Below are positions 18,751 to 27,252 of a stretch of 64,000 bases of DNA, one piece after another (position 1 is the stretch's first letter; every line of letters starts with the position of its first letter). A program made the translations under genes and the position numbers. Location: positions 1 to 64,000 of the forward strand of contig NZ_JAJEKE010000008.1 in NCBI RefSeq assembly GCF_024363565.1, given 5' to 3'. The notes under the pieces are model-generated. The model did not search any database and was not told the DNA's origin. It saw nothing but the letters and a program-made list of their open reading frames with translations. The stretch comes from Lutispora saccharofermentans (lineage in GTDB: Bacteria > Bacillota > Clostridia > Lutisporales > Lutisporaceae).

Positions 18751-19769
18751 AAAAATTGACAGAAGCTTGCGGCATGCCCGGAGGAGAAGGCGAAGTAAGA
18801 GAAATAATACAAGAAGAGATCAAGGGATATGTAGACGATATAAAGATTGACAGGCTGGGAAATATAATAGCAACAAAGAATGGTAAGCCTGGATTTCCAA
18901 AGGTCATGATAGCTGCCCACATGGACGAAGTAGGGATGATGGTAAAATCCATAGACGACAGCGGTTTTATCAAATTTGCTCAAGCCGGCGGTATGGATGA
19001 TAGGATCCTTGTATCCAAGCCGGTTTTGGTGGGCAAAAACAAAATACCGGGTGTAATAGGAGCCAAGGCCATACATTTACAAGAACCTGAAGAGAGAGAA
19101 ACCCCATTAAAGACAAAGCAATTATACATAGATATCGGCGCCAAATCAAAAGAGGATACGGAGAAATTAGTAAAAATAGGAGACTATGTGGCATTTGATA
19201 GCGACTATGTGGAATTCGGCAATAATCTTGTAAAGGCAAAGGCCCTGGATGACAGAGCAGGCTGTGCAGCTTTGATCGAAATACTGAAGCATCAGTATGA
19301 TGTTACCATTGTGGCTGCATTTACGGTGCAAGAGGAGATAGGACTCAGGGGCGCTACAGTGGCGGCCTATAATATAAATCCGGATATCGCATTAGTCCTT
19401 GAAGGAACCCTGTGCTCGGATGTTACGAATGTTCCGGAGGCTTCCTTTATAACAAAGCTGGGAGAAGGACCTGCACTGTCATTGATGGACTCCAGAACCT
19501 TATTCCCAAAGAATCTGGACAAGAGGATATATGATCTGGCAGTAAAAGACGGGGTTAAAATTCAATATAGATTGCCGTCAGCAGGAGGAAATGATGCAGG
19601 GGCGATACATACTACAAGAGAGGGCGTGCCCTGTGCCGCTATCTCTGTGCCATGCCGCTACATCCACTCAGCCTCTTGCGTTATGAGCATGGACGACTTT
19701 GAAGGATGCAAAAAAGCAGCAAAACTTTTCCTGAAAGATATAAAAGAGGGGGAATACATTCGTGAGTAA
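18741..19769 (+). CDS. M42 family metallo-aminopeptidase, copy 2
   Basis: 342 residues. Motifs AAHMDEVGMM, KALDDRAGCA, TVQEEIGLRGA and IHSASCV are present. The position occupied by DVGFG in copy 1 is EGTLCSD here, a visible divergence near a metal-binding segment that may alter specificity. Overlaps copy 1 by 10 nt and copy 3 by 8 nt. Confidence 0.93.
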   Translation: MLLKKLTEACGMPGGEGEVREIIQEEIKGYVDDIKIDRLGNIIATKNGKPGFPKVMIAAHMDEVGMMVKSIDDSGFIKFAQAGGMDDRILVSKPVLVGKNKIPGVIGAKAIHLQEPEERETPLKTKQLYIDIGAKSKEDTEKLVKIGDYVAFDSDYVEFGNNLVKAKALDDRAGCAALIEILKHQYDVTIVAAFTVQEEIGLRGATVAAYNINPDIALVLEGTLCSDVTNVPEASFITKLGEGPALSLMDSRTLFPKNLDKRIYDLAVKDGVKIQYRLPSAGGNDAGAIHTTREGVPCAAISVPCRYIHSASCVMSMDDFEGCKKAAKLFLKDIKEGEYIRE

Positions 19770-20751
19770 GATAAATAATGATTTATTAAAGAAATTATTA
19801 GAAACCTTTGGACCTTCAGGCAATGAAGAAGCTATAAGAGATGTGATAAGAGAAGAAATAAAGGGCTATGTTGATGAAATAAAGGTTGATGCATTGGGCA
19901 ATCTCATCGGCATCAAAAAAGGCCAGGGCAAAAAGATCATGGTGGCCGGACATATGGATGAAATAGGCATAATGGTGACCAATATAGATGAAAACGGCTT
20001 TATCCGCTTTACAAGCATCGGAGGGGTATCACCCTTTACGGAACTATACCAAAGAGTCATATTTGCTGACGGTACTTTGGGCGTTGTGGGTATGGAAAAG
20101 CTGGATGATATGAAGGATCTCACCTTGAGCAAGATGTTTATAGATATAGGTGCAGGCTCAAAGGAAGAAGCATTGAAGAAGGTGAATGTCGGAGACGTAG
20201 CCTGCTTCTATGGTCCTTTTGTTCAGAATGATGACTATATAATGTCCAAGGCTCTTGATGATAGAATAGGCTGCTATATAGCCATTGAAGCTTTGAAAGC
20301 CTTAAAGAATTGCCCCAATGAAGTCTATTTCGTGTTTACCGTACAAGAAGAAGTGGGCCTTAGAGGTGCCAGGACGGCCGCTTATGGTATTGATCCGGAT
20401 ATGGGGATTGCAATAGATGTAACGTCAACAGGAGATACTCCTAAATGCAAGCCTATGGACATGAAAATGGGCAGCGGTGCGGCTATAAAGGTTAAGGACA
20501 ACAGTGTACTGGCTCACCCTGAAGTGAAAAAGCTTATGATAGAAACAGCTAAAGAAAACAATATACCATACCAGCTGGAAGTATTGGAAGCCGGCGGCAC
20601 AGATTCGGGCGCCATACATATAACCCGTTCAGGAGTTCCTTCCGGAGTTATATCGGTGCCATGCCGCTATGTGCACTCTCCGGCGGAGATGGTATCGGTA
20701 AAGGATGTAGAAAGCGCAATAGAATTGCTGTGCAAAGTGCTTGAAAAATAA
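19762..20751 (+). CDS. M42 family metallo-aminopeptidase, copy 3
   Basis: 329 residues, GTG start. Motifs AGHMDEIGIM, KALDDRIGCY, TVQEEVGLRGA, DVTSTGDTP and VHSPAEM. Third member of a translationally coupled trio, probably able to form homo- or mixed dodecamers like other M42 enzymes (inference). Confidence 0.93.
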   Translation: MSKINNDLLKKLLETFGPSGNEEAIRDVIREEIKGYVDEIKVDALGNLIGIKKGQGKKIMVAGHMDEIGIMVTNIDENGFIRFTSIGGVSPFTELYQRVIFADGTLGVVGMEKLDDMKDLTLSKMFIDIGAGSKEEALKKVNVGDVACFYGPFVQNDDYIMSKALDDRIGCYIAIEALKALKNCPNEVYFVFTVQEEVGLRGARTAAYGIDPDMGIAIDVTSTGDTPKCKPMDMKMGSGAAIKVKDNSVLAHPEVKKLMIETAKENNIPYQLEVLEAGGTDSGAIHITRSGVPSGVISVPCRYVHSPAEMVSVKDVESAIELLCKVLEK

Positions 20752-20762
20752 TAAAAAAGATA

Positions 20763-20814
20763 TTGACAAAAATAATAAAGATAGTTAGAATTCTAATAGT
20801 AAGAATTCTAACTA
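20763..20814 (+). promoter_or_regulatory. Promoter with MarR-type operator
   Basis: TTGACA (20763-20768), 17-bp spacer, TAGAAT (20786-20791). A perfect inverted repeat with 13-bp arms TAGTTAGAATTCT (20782-20794) and AGAATTCTAACTA (20802-20814) covers the -10 box. It lies just upstream of the marR-MATE pair and should mediate autorepression. Confidence 0.88.
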
Positions 20815-20834
20815 TTTGTTTTTGGAGGTAACCG

Positions 20835-21308
20835 ATGAAGCACGAGAAGCTTAAAGAACTTTTTTATCTGATGTTTGAATTTATGCCTCTATATAACCAG
20901 ACTATGGGGAGCATATATCGCAAAGACTATGATGTTGAGCCGCGTTTGAACAAGAATCAGAAAAGAGCGCTTTTTATTATTAAAAAACAGGGGAAAATAA
21001 TACCGTCCGCTCTCGGAAGGGCTTTGGACATGCAAAGGGGAAGCTTGACTACCTTGGTGGATTTACTGGAAAAGCACGAATTTGTAAGCCGTGCAGTTGA
21101 TAATGATGACAGGCGAAAGCTCTGGCTTTTTTTGACTCCGAAAGGAGAAGAATATATCTCGGTCTTGATGGGCAACTATGAAAAAGAGTTCGCACAGATG
21201 TTTGACAAGATCGAACTTGAAGACATCTCGAAGATGATCGACAGCATCGGTTTCAGCAAAGATATCTTAAAGAATATAAAAGAGACAGGAGGAGTATTAT
21301 GCAGATAG
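20835..21308 (+). CDS. MarR family transcriptional regulator
   Basis: 157-residue winged-helix repressor. The helix-turn-helix and wing region shows SALGRALDMQRGSLTTLVDLLE followed by a DNDDRRKLWLFLTPKGEEY wing, the MarR DxRxxxxxLT pattern. Likely binds the palindrome over its own promoter and controls the MATE pump, whose ORF overlaps its end by 10 nt. Confidence 0.93.
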   Translation: MKHEKLKELFYLMFEFMPLYNQTMGSIYRKDYDVEPRLNKNQKRALFIIKKQGKIIPSALGRALDMQRGSLTTLVDLLEKHEFVSRAVDNDDRRKLWLFLTPKGEEYISVLMGNYEKEFAQMFDKIELEDISKMIDSIGFSKDILKNIKETGGVLCR

Positions 21309-22690
21309 TTGAAAGAGAAAAATTACTGGGAGAAAGCGAAATACCAAAGCTGCTGCTCAAGTTTTCCATACCGGCTATAGTGGGAATGCTGGTCAATGGA
21401 CTTTATAACTTCGTTGATATGGTTTTCATAGGAAATGGCGTAGGTCCTTTAGGTATAGCCGGGGTTAGGATGGGCTTCCCCATAATAGTCATTAATATGG
21501 CTTTCTCCATGTTGATCGGTATAGGTGCTAATTCACTTATATCTATAAGATTGGGACAGAAGAGAAAGGAAGATGCGGAGGTCATATTAGGCAATGCTCT
21601 GATGGGCATGATAATCATAGCAGCTTTGCTGACTATAGCCGGACTGATATTCATGAATCCCCTTCTCAAGGTTTTTGGAGCCAGCGAGGATGTAATGCCG
21701 TATGCTCAGGGCTATTTGAGCATAATACTTTACGGGGCAATATTTCAGATGATCGGAATGGGAATGAATAATTTTATTAGGGGAGAAGGCAATCCCAAGG
21801 TCGCAATGATCACAATGCTTATAGGAGCAATTCTCAACACAATACTCGATCCTATTTTTATATTTGTGTTTAAATGGGGGATAGAGGGGGCAGCCCTTGC
21901 GACTATATTATCTATGGCTGTTTCTGCGATTTGGGTGCTATATTACTTCCTTTATGGCAAAAGCCTTTTGAAGATTAGAAAGCCTAACTTAAAGATAAGG
22001 AAAGATATCATTAAATCCATAATAACCATAGGATTAGCTCCTTTCTCCATGCAGCTGGCCTCCAGCGTATTGATAATTTTCATGAACAAGGGACTGTCAC
22101 ATTATGGAGGAGATATTGCAGTATCAGCTATGGGTATAATCAATAACGTGGCCATGATATTCATGATGGTGGTATTCGGTATAAATCAGGGAGCCCAACC
22201 TATCATAGGCTTCAACTACGGAGCCCAAAAATATGACAGGGTGAAAACTACTTTGAAATATGCCATAGGGGCTGCGACGATAGTTGTCACCATTGGCTTT
22301 ATATCGACTAGGCTGTTCTCAGCTCAGATAATCGGGATTTTCAGCAATGATCCTGAGTTGATCGCCCTTGGCGCTAAAGGCTTGAAGAGATTTTTAATAT
22401 TTATGCCCATAATAGGCTTCCAGGTAGTGAGCTCCGCGTATTTCCAGGCTGTAGGAAAACCAAAGCAGTCCATGCTTTTGAGTCTTTCACGCCAGGTGCT
22501 CATACTGATACCCATGGTATTGATATTGCCTAAGTTTATGGGCCTGGAAGGTCTTTTTACGGCAGGTCCCGTAGCTGACTTATTCTCATCGATACTTACA
22601 GCCTTATTCTTAGTCTTTGAGCTGAAGCATTTGGACAAACAGCATGAAAATGGAAGGGTAAATACTGATCCGCGATTGGGAGACATCTAG
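21299..22690 (+). CDS. MATE family efflux transporter
   Basis: 463 residues with twelve predicted membrane segments. MATE hallmarks: IPAIVGMLVNGLYNFVDMVFIG at the N-terminus, NPKVAMITMLIGAILNTILDP, and FGINQGAQPIIGFNYGAQ at the start of the second half. Drug/cation antiporter of the cytoplasmic membrane, translationally coupled to the MarR repressor. Confidence 0.94.
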   Translation: MQIVEREKLLGESEIPKLLLKFSIPAIVGMLVNGLYNFVDMVFIGNGVGPLGIAGVRMGFPIIVINMAFSMLIGIGANSLISIRLGQKRKEDAEVILGNALMGMIIIAALLTIAGLIFMNPLLKVFGASEDVMPYAQGYLSIILYGAIFQMIGMGMNNFIRGEGNPKVAMITMLIGAILNTILDPIFIFVFKWGIEGAALATILSMAVSAIWVLYYFLYGKSLLKIRKPNLKIRKDIIKSIITIGLAPFSMQLASSVLIIFMNKGLSHYGGDIAVSAMGIINNVAMIFMMVVFGINQGAQPIIGFNYGAQKYDRVKTTLKYAIGAATIVVTIGFISTRLFSAQIIGIFSNDPELIALGAKGLKRFLIFMPIIGFQVVSSAYFQAVGKPKQSMLLSLSRQVLILIPMVLILPKFMGLEGLFTAGPVADLFSSILTALFLVFELKHLDKQHENGRVNTDPRLGDI

Positions 22691-22702
22691 CGTTAAAGGT
22701 GA

Positions 22703-22731
22703 TTGACAAGTGCGGGTATCAATATTATAAT
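22703..22731 (+). promoter_or_regulatory. Promoter of the asnS T-box leader
   Basis: TTGACA (22703-22708), 17-bp spacer, TATAAT (22726-22731). Confidence 0.85.
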
Positions 22732-22744
22732 GTTTGTTAATACT

Positions 22745-23145
22745 ATTTACAGGCTATGAAGGGAAGCAAAATGCAGATGAGGTTAAGAGTCTGTTTAGTA
22801 TCTTCGGGTGCCTGAGATTTTGAGTAGATTTTTCGTTAGACAAGGCAAATTTTCGAAGGAATACTGGTGGTATTCCAAGAAAATTTAACGCAGTAAGGCG
22901 GCAAATCTGCCAAAAGATCAGGCGCAAGTAGATGCTAAACAGACTCTAAGCGAGTCGGCGGCAGGTGAGAGCCGATACCGAACTGTATGGAGGAACGTCC
23001 CGGAGCATCCGCCCGAAATCCAAAGGAAAGTAGGCTCGGACGGCGCCCGCCGTTATTGGGTTTGAGCAGGCCGAACAGGCAAGCAGGGTGGTACCGCGGA
23101 ATATTATCTTTCGTCCCTTTATGGGGGACGAGAGATTTTTATTTT
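22745..23145 (+). promoter_or_regulatory. T-box riboswitch (Asn) with inserted hairpin element
   Basis: The T-box core AAGCAGGGTGGTACCGCGG (about 23081-23099) is followed by a terminator (TCGTCCC...GGGGACGA and T run). The specifier AAC (Asn) is at 22981-22983 in CCGAACTG, fitting the downstream asnS. Stem I is interrupted by a ~160-bp inverted-repeat element (22786-22947); removing it restores a leader of ordinary length. Confidence 0.9.
22786..22947. mobile_element. MITE-like inverted-repeat element inside the asnS T-box
   Basis: Perfect 13-bp terminal inverted repeats AGAGTCTGTTTAG (22786-22798) and CTAAACAGACTCT (22935-22947), flanked by TA on both sides if the ends are trimmed by one base. 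The interior also folds back: GGAATAC/GTATTCC at the apex and AAATTTTC/GAAAATTT beside it. No ORF. The size, the shape and the TA flank suggest a non-autonomous element, although no second copy lies in this window. Confidence 0.6.
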
Positions 23146-23325
23146 TTTGTTAAAGGGAGACGGAAACCAGGTCAAGACACGGAATATTTCACGGATTTTC
23201 ACGGCAGGTATATAGGAAATTAAAATATGATAATCTGAAGCAGCAAATGCTTTAGGAGATGTGTTAAAAAGACTGTGCTAATCCGTATTCCCCGTAACCA
23301 AAATCAAATTAGGAGGTTATATAAA

Positions 23326-24717
23326 ATGAAAACAGTATATGTAAAAAGCTTATACAGGGATACTGAAAGCTACGCAGGAAAATCCGTCACAGTAGCAGGC
23401 TGGGTAAGGAATATAAGGGTATCAAAGAATTTTGGCTTTATAGAGCTTTACGACGGAAGCTTTTTTAAGAGTGTCCAAGTTGTATTCGGCGAAGAACTGG
23501 ATAACTTCAAAGATATAGCAAAGCTGAACATAAGCTCATCTCTCTATGTTGAAGGCAAGCTGGAGCTGACTCCGGGAGCAAAGCAGCCCTTTGAGATAAA
23601 GACAGAAAAAATTGTAATAGAGGGGTTGTCTTCACCGGATTATCCTTTGCAAAAGAAGAGGCATACACTGGAATACTTAAGGACGATAGCTCATCTAAGA
23701 CCCAGGAGCAATACTTTTTCTGCCGTATTCAGAGTGAGATCCCTGGCAGCCTTTGCAATACACAAATTCTTCAATGAAAGAGGCTTTGTGTATGTCCATA
23801 CCCCGCTCATAACCGGGAGTGACGCCGAAGGAGCAGGTGAGATGTTCAGAGTGACCACCCTTGATCTTGACAATCTGCCGAGGACCCAGGACGGCAAAAT
23901 AGACACTAAAGAAGACTTCTTTGGCAAGGAAACCAACCTGACAGTCAGCGGACAGCTGGAAGCAGAGACATTTGCTTTGGCTTTCAGAGATGTATACACC
24001 TTTGGACCGACCTTTAGGGCAGAAAACTCCAACACTGCACGGCATGCAGCAGAATTTTGGATGATAGAGCCTGAAATAGCGTTTGCAGATTTGGAAGATA
24101 ACATGGCATTAGCAGAGGACATGATGAAATATGTGATAAGCTATGTATTGGAGAATGCGCCCGAAGAGATGGCATTTTTTAACCAGTTTATAGACAACAC
24201 CCTGTTGGAAAGGTTAGATAACATAGTAAGCTCTGACTTTGGCAGAGTGACCTATACAGAAGCTGTGGATTTGCTGAAAAAATCAGGCAAGGAATTCGAA
24301 TATCCGGTAGAATGGGGAATAGACCTTCAGACAGAACATGAAAGATACCTGACAGAGCAGATATTTAAAAAACCGGTATTTGTTATCAACTATCCTAAAG
24401 AGATCAAAGCCTTCTATATGAGACTTAATGATGACAACAAGACGGTAGCTGCTATGGATCTGCTGGTGCCCGGAGTCGGAGAGATCATAGGAGGCAGCCA
24501 GAGAGAAGAAAGATATGAAGTCCTGGAAAAGAAAATGGAAGAGCTGGGATTCAACAAGGAAGACTACTGGTGGTATATGGAGCTGCGTAAATACGGCGGA
24601 ACCAAACATGCCGGCTATGGCCTGGGCTTCGAGAGAATGATCATGTATCTGACGGGAATAGGCAACATCAGAGACGTAATACCCTTCCCGAGAACGGTAG
24701 GAAGTGCAGAATTTTAA
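23326..24717 (+). CDS. asnS: Asparaginyl-tRNA synthetase
   Basis: Class II synthetase with N-terminal OB-fold anticodon-binding domain (about 1-110). The reading frame is open further upstream, but ATG 23326 follows AGGAGG and gives [12 protein letters not shown], 463 residues. Motif 2 is [21 protein letters not shown] and motif 3 [11 protein letters not shown]. The T-box AAC specifier agrees with Asn, not Asp. Confidence 0.96.
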   Translation: MKTVYVKSLYRDTESYAGKSVTVAGWVRNIRVSKNFGFIELYDGSFFKSVQVVFGEELDNFKDIAKLNISSSLYVEGKLELTPGAKQPFEIKTEKIVIEGLSSPDYPLQKKRHTLEYLRTIAHLRPRSNTFSAVFRVRSLAAFAIHKFFNERGFVYVHTPLITGSDAEGAGEMFRVTTLDLDNLPRTQDGKIDTKEDFFGKETNLTVSGQLEAETFALAFRDVYTFGPTFRAENSNTARHAAEFWMIEPEIAFADLEDNMALAEDMMKYVISYVLENAPEEMAFFNQFIDNTLLERLDNIVSSDFGRVTYTEAVDLLKKSGKEFEYPVEWGIDLQTEHERYLTEQIFKKPVFVINYPKEIKAFYMRLNDDNKTVAAMDLLVPGVGEIIGGSQREERYEVLEKKMEELGFNKEDYWWYMELRKYGGTKHAGYGLGFERMIMYLTGIGNIRDVIPFPRTVGSAEF

Positions 24718-24724
24718 TTAGTGT

Positions 24725-24756
24725 AGCGGAGAGTTAACTCTCCGCTATTTTGTTTT
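24725..24756 (+). terminator. Terminator after asnS
   Basis: Perfect 11-bp palindrome AGCGGAGAGTT/AACTCTCCGCT followed by ATTTTGTTTT. Confidence 0.85.
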
Positions 24757-24903
24757 ATTCAGGAAAGCATGTTGAAGAGCTAATATATATGGTATAATAT
24801 GGACAAATATGTTGCAATATTTTGACAATGCATGAATAGGACAACTGTCAGTAAAATGGCCCAACGATCGGCACAGGATGCATTTTATATGAGGAGGCTT
24901 AGA

Positions 24904-25485
24904 ATGCTAAAGGTAAGACAAATTTCAAGTGACTTTATTGAAATGATAAAACTTGATTTATTTGAAAAAGAAGATTTAAAAAGAATTATAGAATGGAATG
25001 CAAATAAATCTGCTGATGATTTATTACAATGGGCTGGACCTATGTACAATTATCCTTTAACACTTGTACAAGTTGAAAATTACTTTTTAAATGAAGTTGA
25101 AAAGGACAATTCCAATATCTTTGTTTATAAAATACAACTTATTAATACAGGTGAAATTATCGGAACTATTGAGTTACGTGAAGTAGATGAAAATAATAAA
25201 ATAGGCAAGATTTGCAGGTTCCTAATCGGAGAAGAAAATATTAGAGGGAGAGGCGTTGGAACTGAGGTTCTAAAAGAAATATTACGAATTGGCTTTGAAG
25301 ATCTAAAGTTTGAAAAGATAACGCTTGGCGTATTCGATTTTAATCAAAGTGCAATTAAATGCTATGAAAATGCGGGCTTCACAAAAGTAAAATTTACTGA
25401 AAATGCAAGAAAATCATCAAATGGGTATTGGAATTTATATGAAATGATTATTTCAAAAGATGAGTGGCAAATAAAAAATAAGTAG
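24904..25485 (+). CDS. GNAT family N-acetyltransferase with borrowed 5' end
   Basis: About 193 residues from ATG 24904, after GAGGAGG. The acetyl-CoA-binding segment is CRFLIGEENIRGRGVGTEVL, with NQSAIKCYENAGF at the C-terminus (RimJ/RimL type). The first eleven residues (MLKVRQISSDF) and the RBS are nearly identical, 41 of 43 nt, to the start of the unrelated GNAT at 28372. A second natural start seems to follow (IKLDLFEKEDL), so this looks like a chimera. Its stop codon abuts a left-truncated attC-like repeat. Confidence 0.85.
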   Translation: MLKVRQISSDFIEMIKLDLFEKEDLKRIIEWNANKSADDLLQWAGPMYNYPLTLVQVENYFLNEVEKDNSNIFVYKIQLINTGEIIGTIELREVDENNKIGKICRFLIGEENIRGRGVGTEVLKEILRIGFEDLKFEKITLGVFDFNQSAIKCYENAGFTKVKFTENARKSSNGYWNLYEMIISKDEWQIKNK

Positions 25486-25582
25486 TCACACATGCCTTCA
25501 CTGGGTGTGAAGCACCGCCAAAGGTTATTCCTTATAGGCCCGGTTCAGATATGTCGGCAAGCCGAAACATTATCTGCAATAC
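25482..25582 (+). repeat. attC-like repeat 1, left half missing
   Basis: Matches the right two thirds of the repeat at 28921-29067 (AAGTAG, CTTCAC.GGGTG.GA, GCACCG.CAA, ATTCCTTA, CCGGTTCAG). It ends in ATTATCTGCAATAC (25569-25582), the reverse complement of the left end of the repeat at 30263 (13 of 14). Confidence 0.7.
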
Positions 25583-25618
25583 TTATGAAAGGAAAAATAG
25601 AGCGGGGTTGAATTTAAT

Positions 25619-25867
25619 ATGAGTGAAATAGATATAAGGAAACATATACCTACTTTAGAAGAAGCAAAAATCCTATTAGATGATGGACGAAAATTAAATC
25701 CAGGTAAATGGATAGAACATTCAATGTATGTAGGTAAAGCCGCACAATTAATTGCACAGAATTGTTCCAATCTGAATCCTGAGACGGCACTCATTTTAGG
25801 TATGTTACACGACATTGGGAGAAGATTTGGAGTTACAAGCATGAGGCATAGCATAGTAAGTAAATGA
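25619..25867 (+). pseudogene. HD-domain protein, N-terminal fragment
   Basis: 82 residues (MSEIDIRKHIPTLEEAKILL...) reading into an HD phosphohydrolase core: CSNLNPETALILGMLHDIGRRFG contains the HD pair. It stops abruptly after RHSIVSK, where complete family members continue. Nucleotides 25735-25856 are repeated at 30005-30126 (119 of 122 identical). It is the 5' part of a cassette whose 3' part lies 4.3 kb downstream. Confidence 0.8.
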
Positions 25868-25895
25868 AACGTTGGCCATGCGTAAACGTTAGGCG
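25865..25895 (+). repeat. attC-like right-end fragment
   Basis: A short remnant with two R'-like boxes, GTTGGCC and GTTAGGCG (25888-25895). The second is the exact reverse complement of CGCCTAAC at 32623-32630 and matches CGCCTA at the end of the adjoining GNAT unit (26566-26571). Confidence 0.55.
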
Positions 25896-25992
25896 TAATC
25901 GACCGGTGAGCCACTGTATCATGCGTGGATTGCTGGAGAAGGTATGACAATAAATTTATATTATATTTGGCGGAAGAGAGGAGAGGTTAATT

Positions 25993-26574
25993 ACGAGTAT
26001 ACGAATATGTAGGCTTACCCCCGAACTGTTAGACGATTACCTGTATTTTTTTGAAAATGTAGCCCATACAGATAATAAGGAATGGGATCGTTGTTATTGC
26101 CTTAATTACTGTAGTGAAGCTAATGCAGGTAGGGATTTTTCATCTCTGGATGTAAGGAGAGAATATGCAATAAAGTATGTTAAAAGCGGAAAAATACAAG
26201 GCTATTTAGCATATTGTGAGAATAAGGTCGTCGGATGGTGCAATGCTAATCGCAAATCAGACTGTTTGAAATGTGGGGGTTGGCAGCTAATATCAAAGAA
26301 TGATAAAGCTTATGATCCAAATTTAAAAATTAAATCAATATTTTGCTTTACTGTGGCACCCGATATGCGAAGAAAAGGTATTGCGACACAGCTTTTAAGC
26401 TACGTCTGTGAAGAAGCCATACAAAATGGTTTTGATTACATAGAAGCTTATCCAAATAAAAGGGAAAGCAACGTATATTATGATTATGTTGGCCCATTAG
26501 ATTTATATAAAAAGTTTGGATTCGCTTTATATAAAGAGACAGACCAAAGATTTGTGATGCGAAAACGCCTATAG
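25993..26574 (+). CDS. GNAT family N-acetyltransferase with lost or non-canonical start
   Basis: 193 codons homologous end to end with the GNAT at 36251 (e.g. PELLDDYL, IQGYLAYC.NKVVGWCNAN.KSDC, GFD..EAYPNK, LYKKFGFA). The codon aligned to the sibling's ATG is ACG (25993); the preceding codon is ATT, behind a GGAGAGG site. The first in-frame ATG is residue 92. Acetyl-CoA loop APDMRRKGIATQLL is intact. Either weak initiation at ATT/ACG or a gene silenced by start loss. Confidence 0.75.
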   Translation, partial: TSIRICRLTPELLDDYLYFFENVAHTDNKEWDRCYCLNYCSEANAGRDFSSLDVRREYAIKYVKSGKIQGYLAYCENKVVGWCNANRKSDCLKCGGWQLISKNDKAYDPNLKIKSIFCFTVAPDMRRKGIATQLLSYVCEEAIQNGFDYIEAYPNKRESNVYYDYVGPLDLYKKFGFALYKETDQRFVMRKRL

Positions 26575-26655
26575 CTTTATAAGGGCACCACACCGCTTTG
26601 CCGGGCGGCAAGCGAGGGCTCCGCTAGTTCGGTTCACCAGCGTCGTGAAAGCGAG
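26566..26655 (+). repeat. attC-like repeat 2
   Basis: Begins with CGCCTA inside the last codons and stop of the GNAT gene, then AAGGGCACCACACCGC, a G+C-rich hairpin (TTGCCGGGCGGCAA) and GTTCGGTTCACCAGCGTCG, the same order as in the other repeats but with a divergent middle. Confidence 0.55.
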
Positions 26656-26705
26656 ACTTGTTGAAGAGTATTGCACGAATAAAAAGATTTGAGGAGGTTA
26701 ACTTG

Positions 26706-27002
26706 ATGCGTCAAAAGTGTGGGAAATGTGGAACAAAATTCAGGTATAGAAGTATCCAAAAAGCATTCTGGTCTGGAGAATGGTCTGGGGAAAGATTGTT
26801 CAAATGTGAAAGTTGTGAAACAGAGCATAGATTAACTAATTACAGGATATTGTATCTAATATTTGCATTGCCATTATTTTTAATATGGATTCCGTATTCA
26901 AATGCTCGTGGTATAGGGTTCATTATGGTTATCCTATACATTTTAAGCTTTATTCTGCTTATGCCTTTTATATTCAAACTTAAAATGACCAAAGCAGATT
27001 AG
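26706..27002 (+). CDS. Zinc-ribbon membrane protein, TIGR04104-like
   Basis: 98 residues from ATG 26706, after GAGGAGG. N-terminal zinc ribbon CGKCGTKFRYRS...CESC (two CxxC pairs), then two hydrophobic helices (ILYLIFALPLFLIWIP and IGFIMVILYILSFILLMPF). Matches the cysteine spacing I associate with TIGR04104, function unknown. Probably the gene of the cassette following repeat 2. Confidence 0.75.
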   Translation: MRQKCGKCGTKFRYRSIQKAFWSGEWSGERLFKCESCETEHRLTNYRILYLIFALPLFLIWIPYSNARGIGFIMVILYILSFILLMPFIFKLKMTKAD

Positions 27003-27252
27003 TATTCACTGCACCTTTTTTAATCCACATTATTAAATGCAGGTCAGTTTTGTAGTACGAAAGAAGGGGTAAGAGGGACGAAAACCACTGAAGGATCTTT
27101 TCGTGTTGGGAAAGATTCTTCGCTTACGCTCAGAATGACCGCAATGCTGGGCTTTTACGACATTTTATAAAAATTTCCTCATTGAATGGATTATATCGTA
27201 TGAGAAATATAGTAAAAACCTTAGTCCACAAAAATAAATGGAGGATTAGTTT
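27003..27252. other. Intergenic stretch with repeat-like remnant
   Basis: No gene seen. 27095-27140 contains GGATCTTTTCGTG and GATTCTTCGCTTACGCTCAG, a type of short inverted sequence often dispersed in clostridial genomes; only one copy is visible here. Confidence 0.35.
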
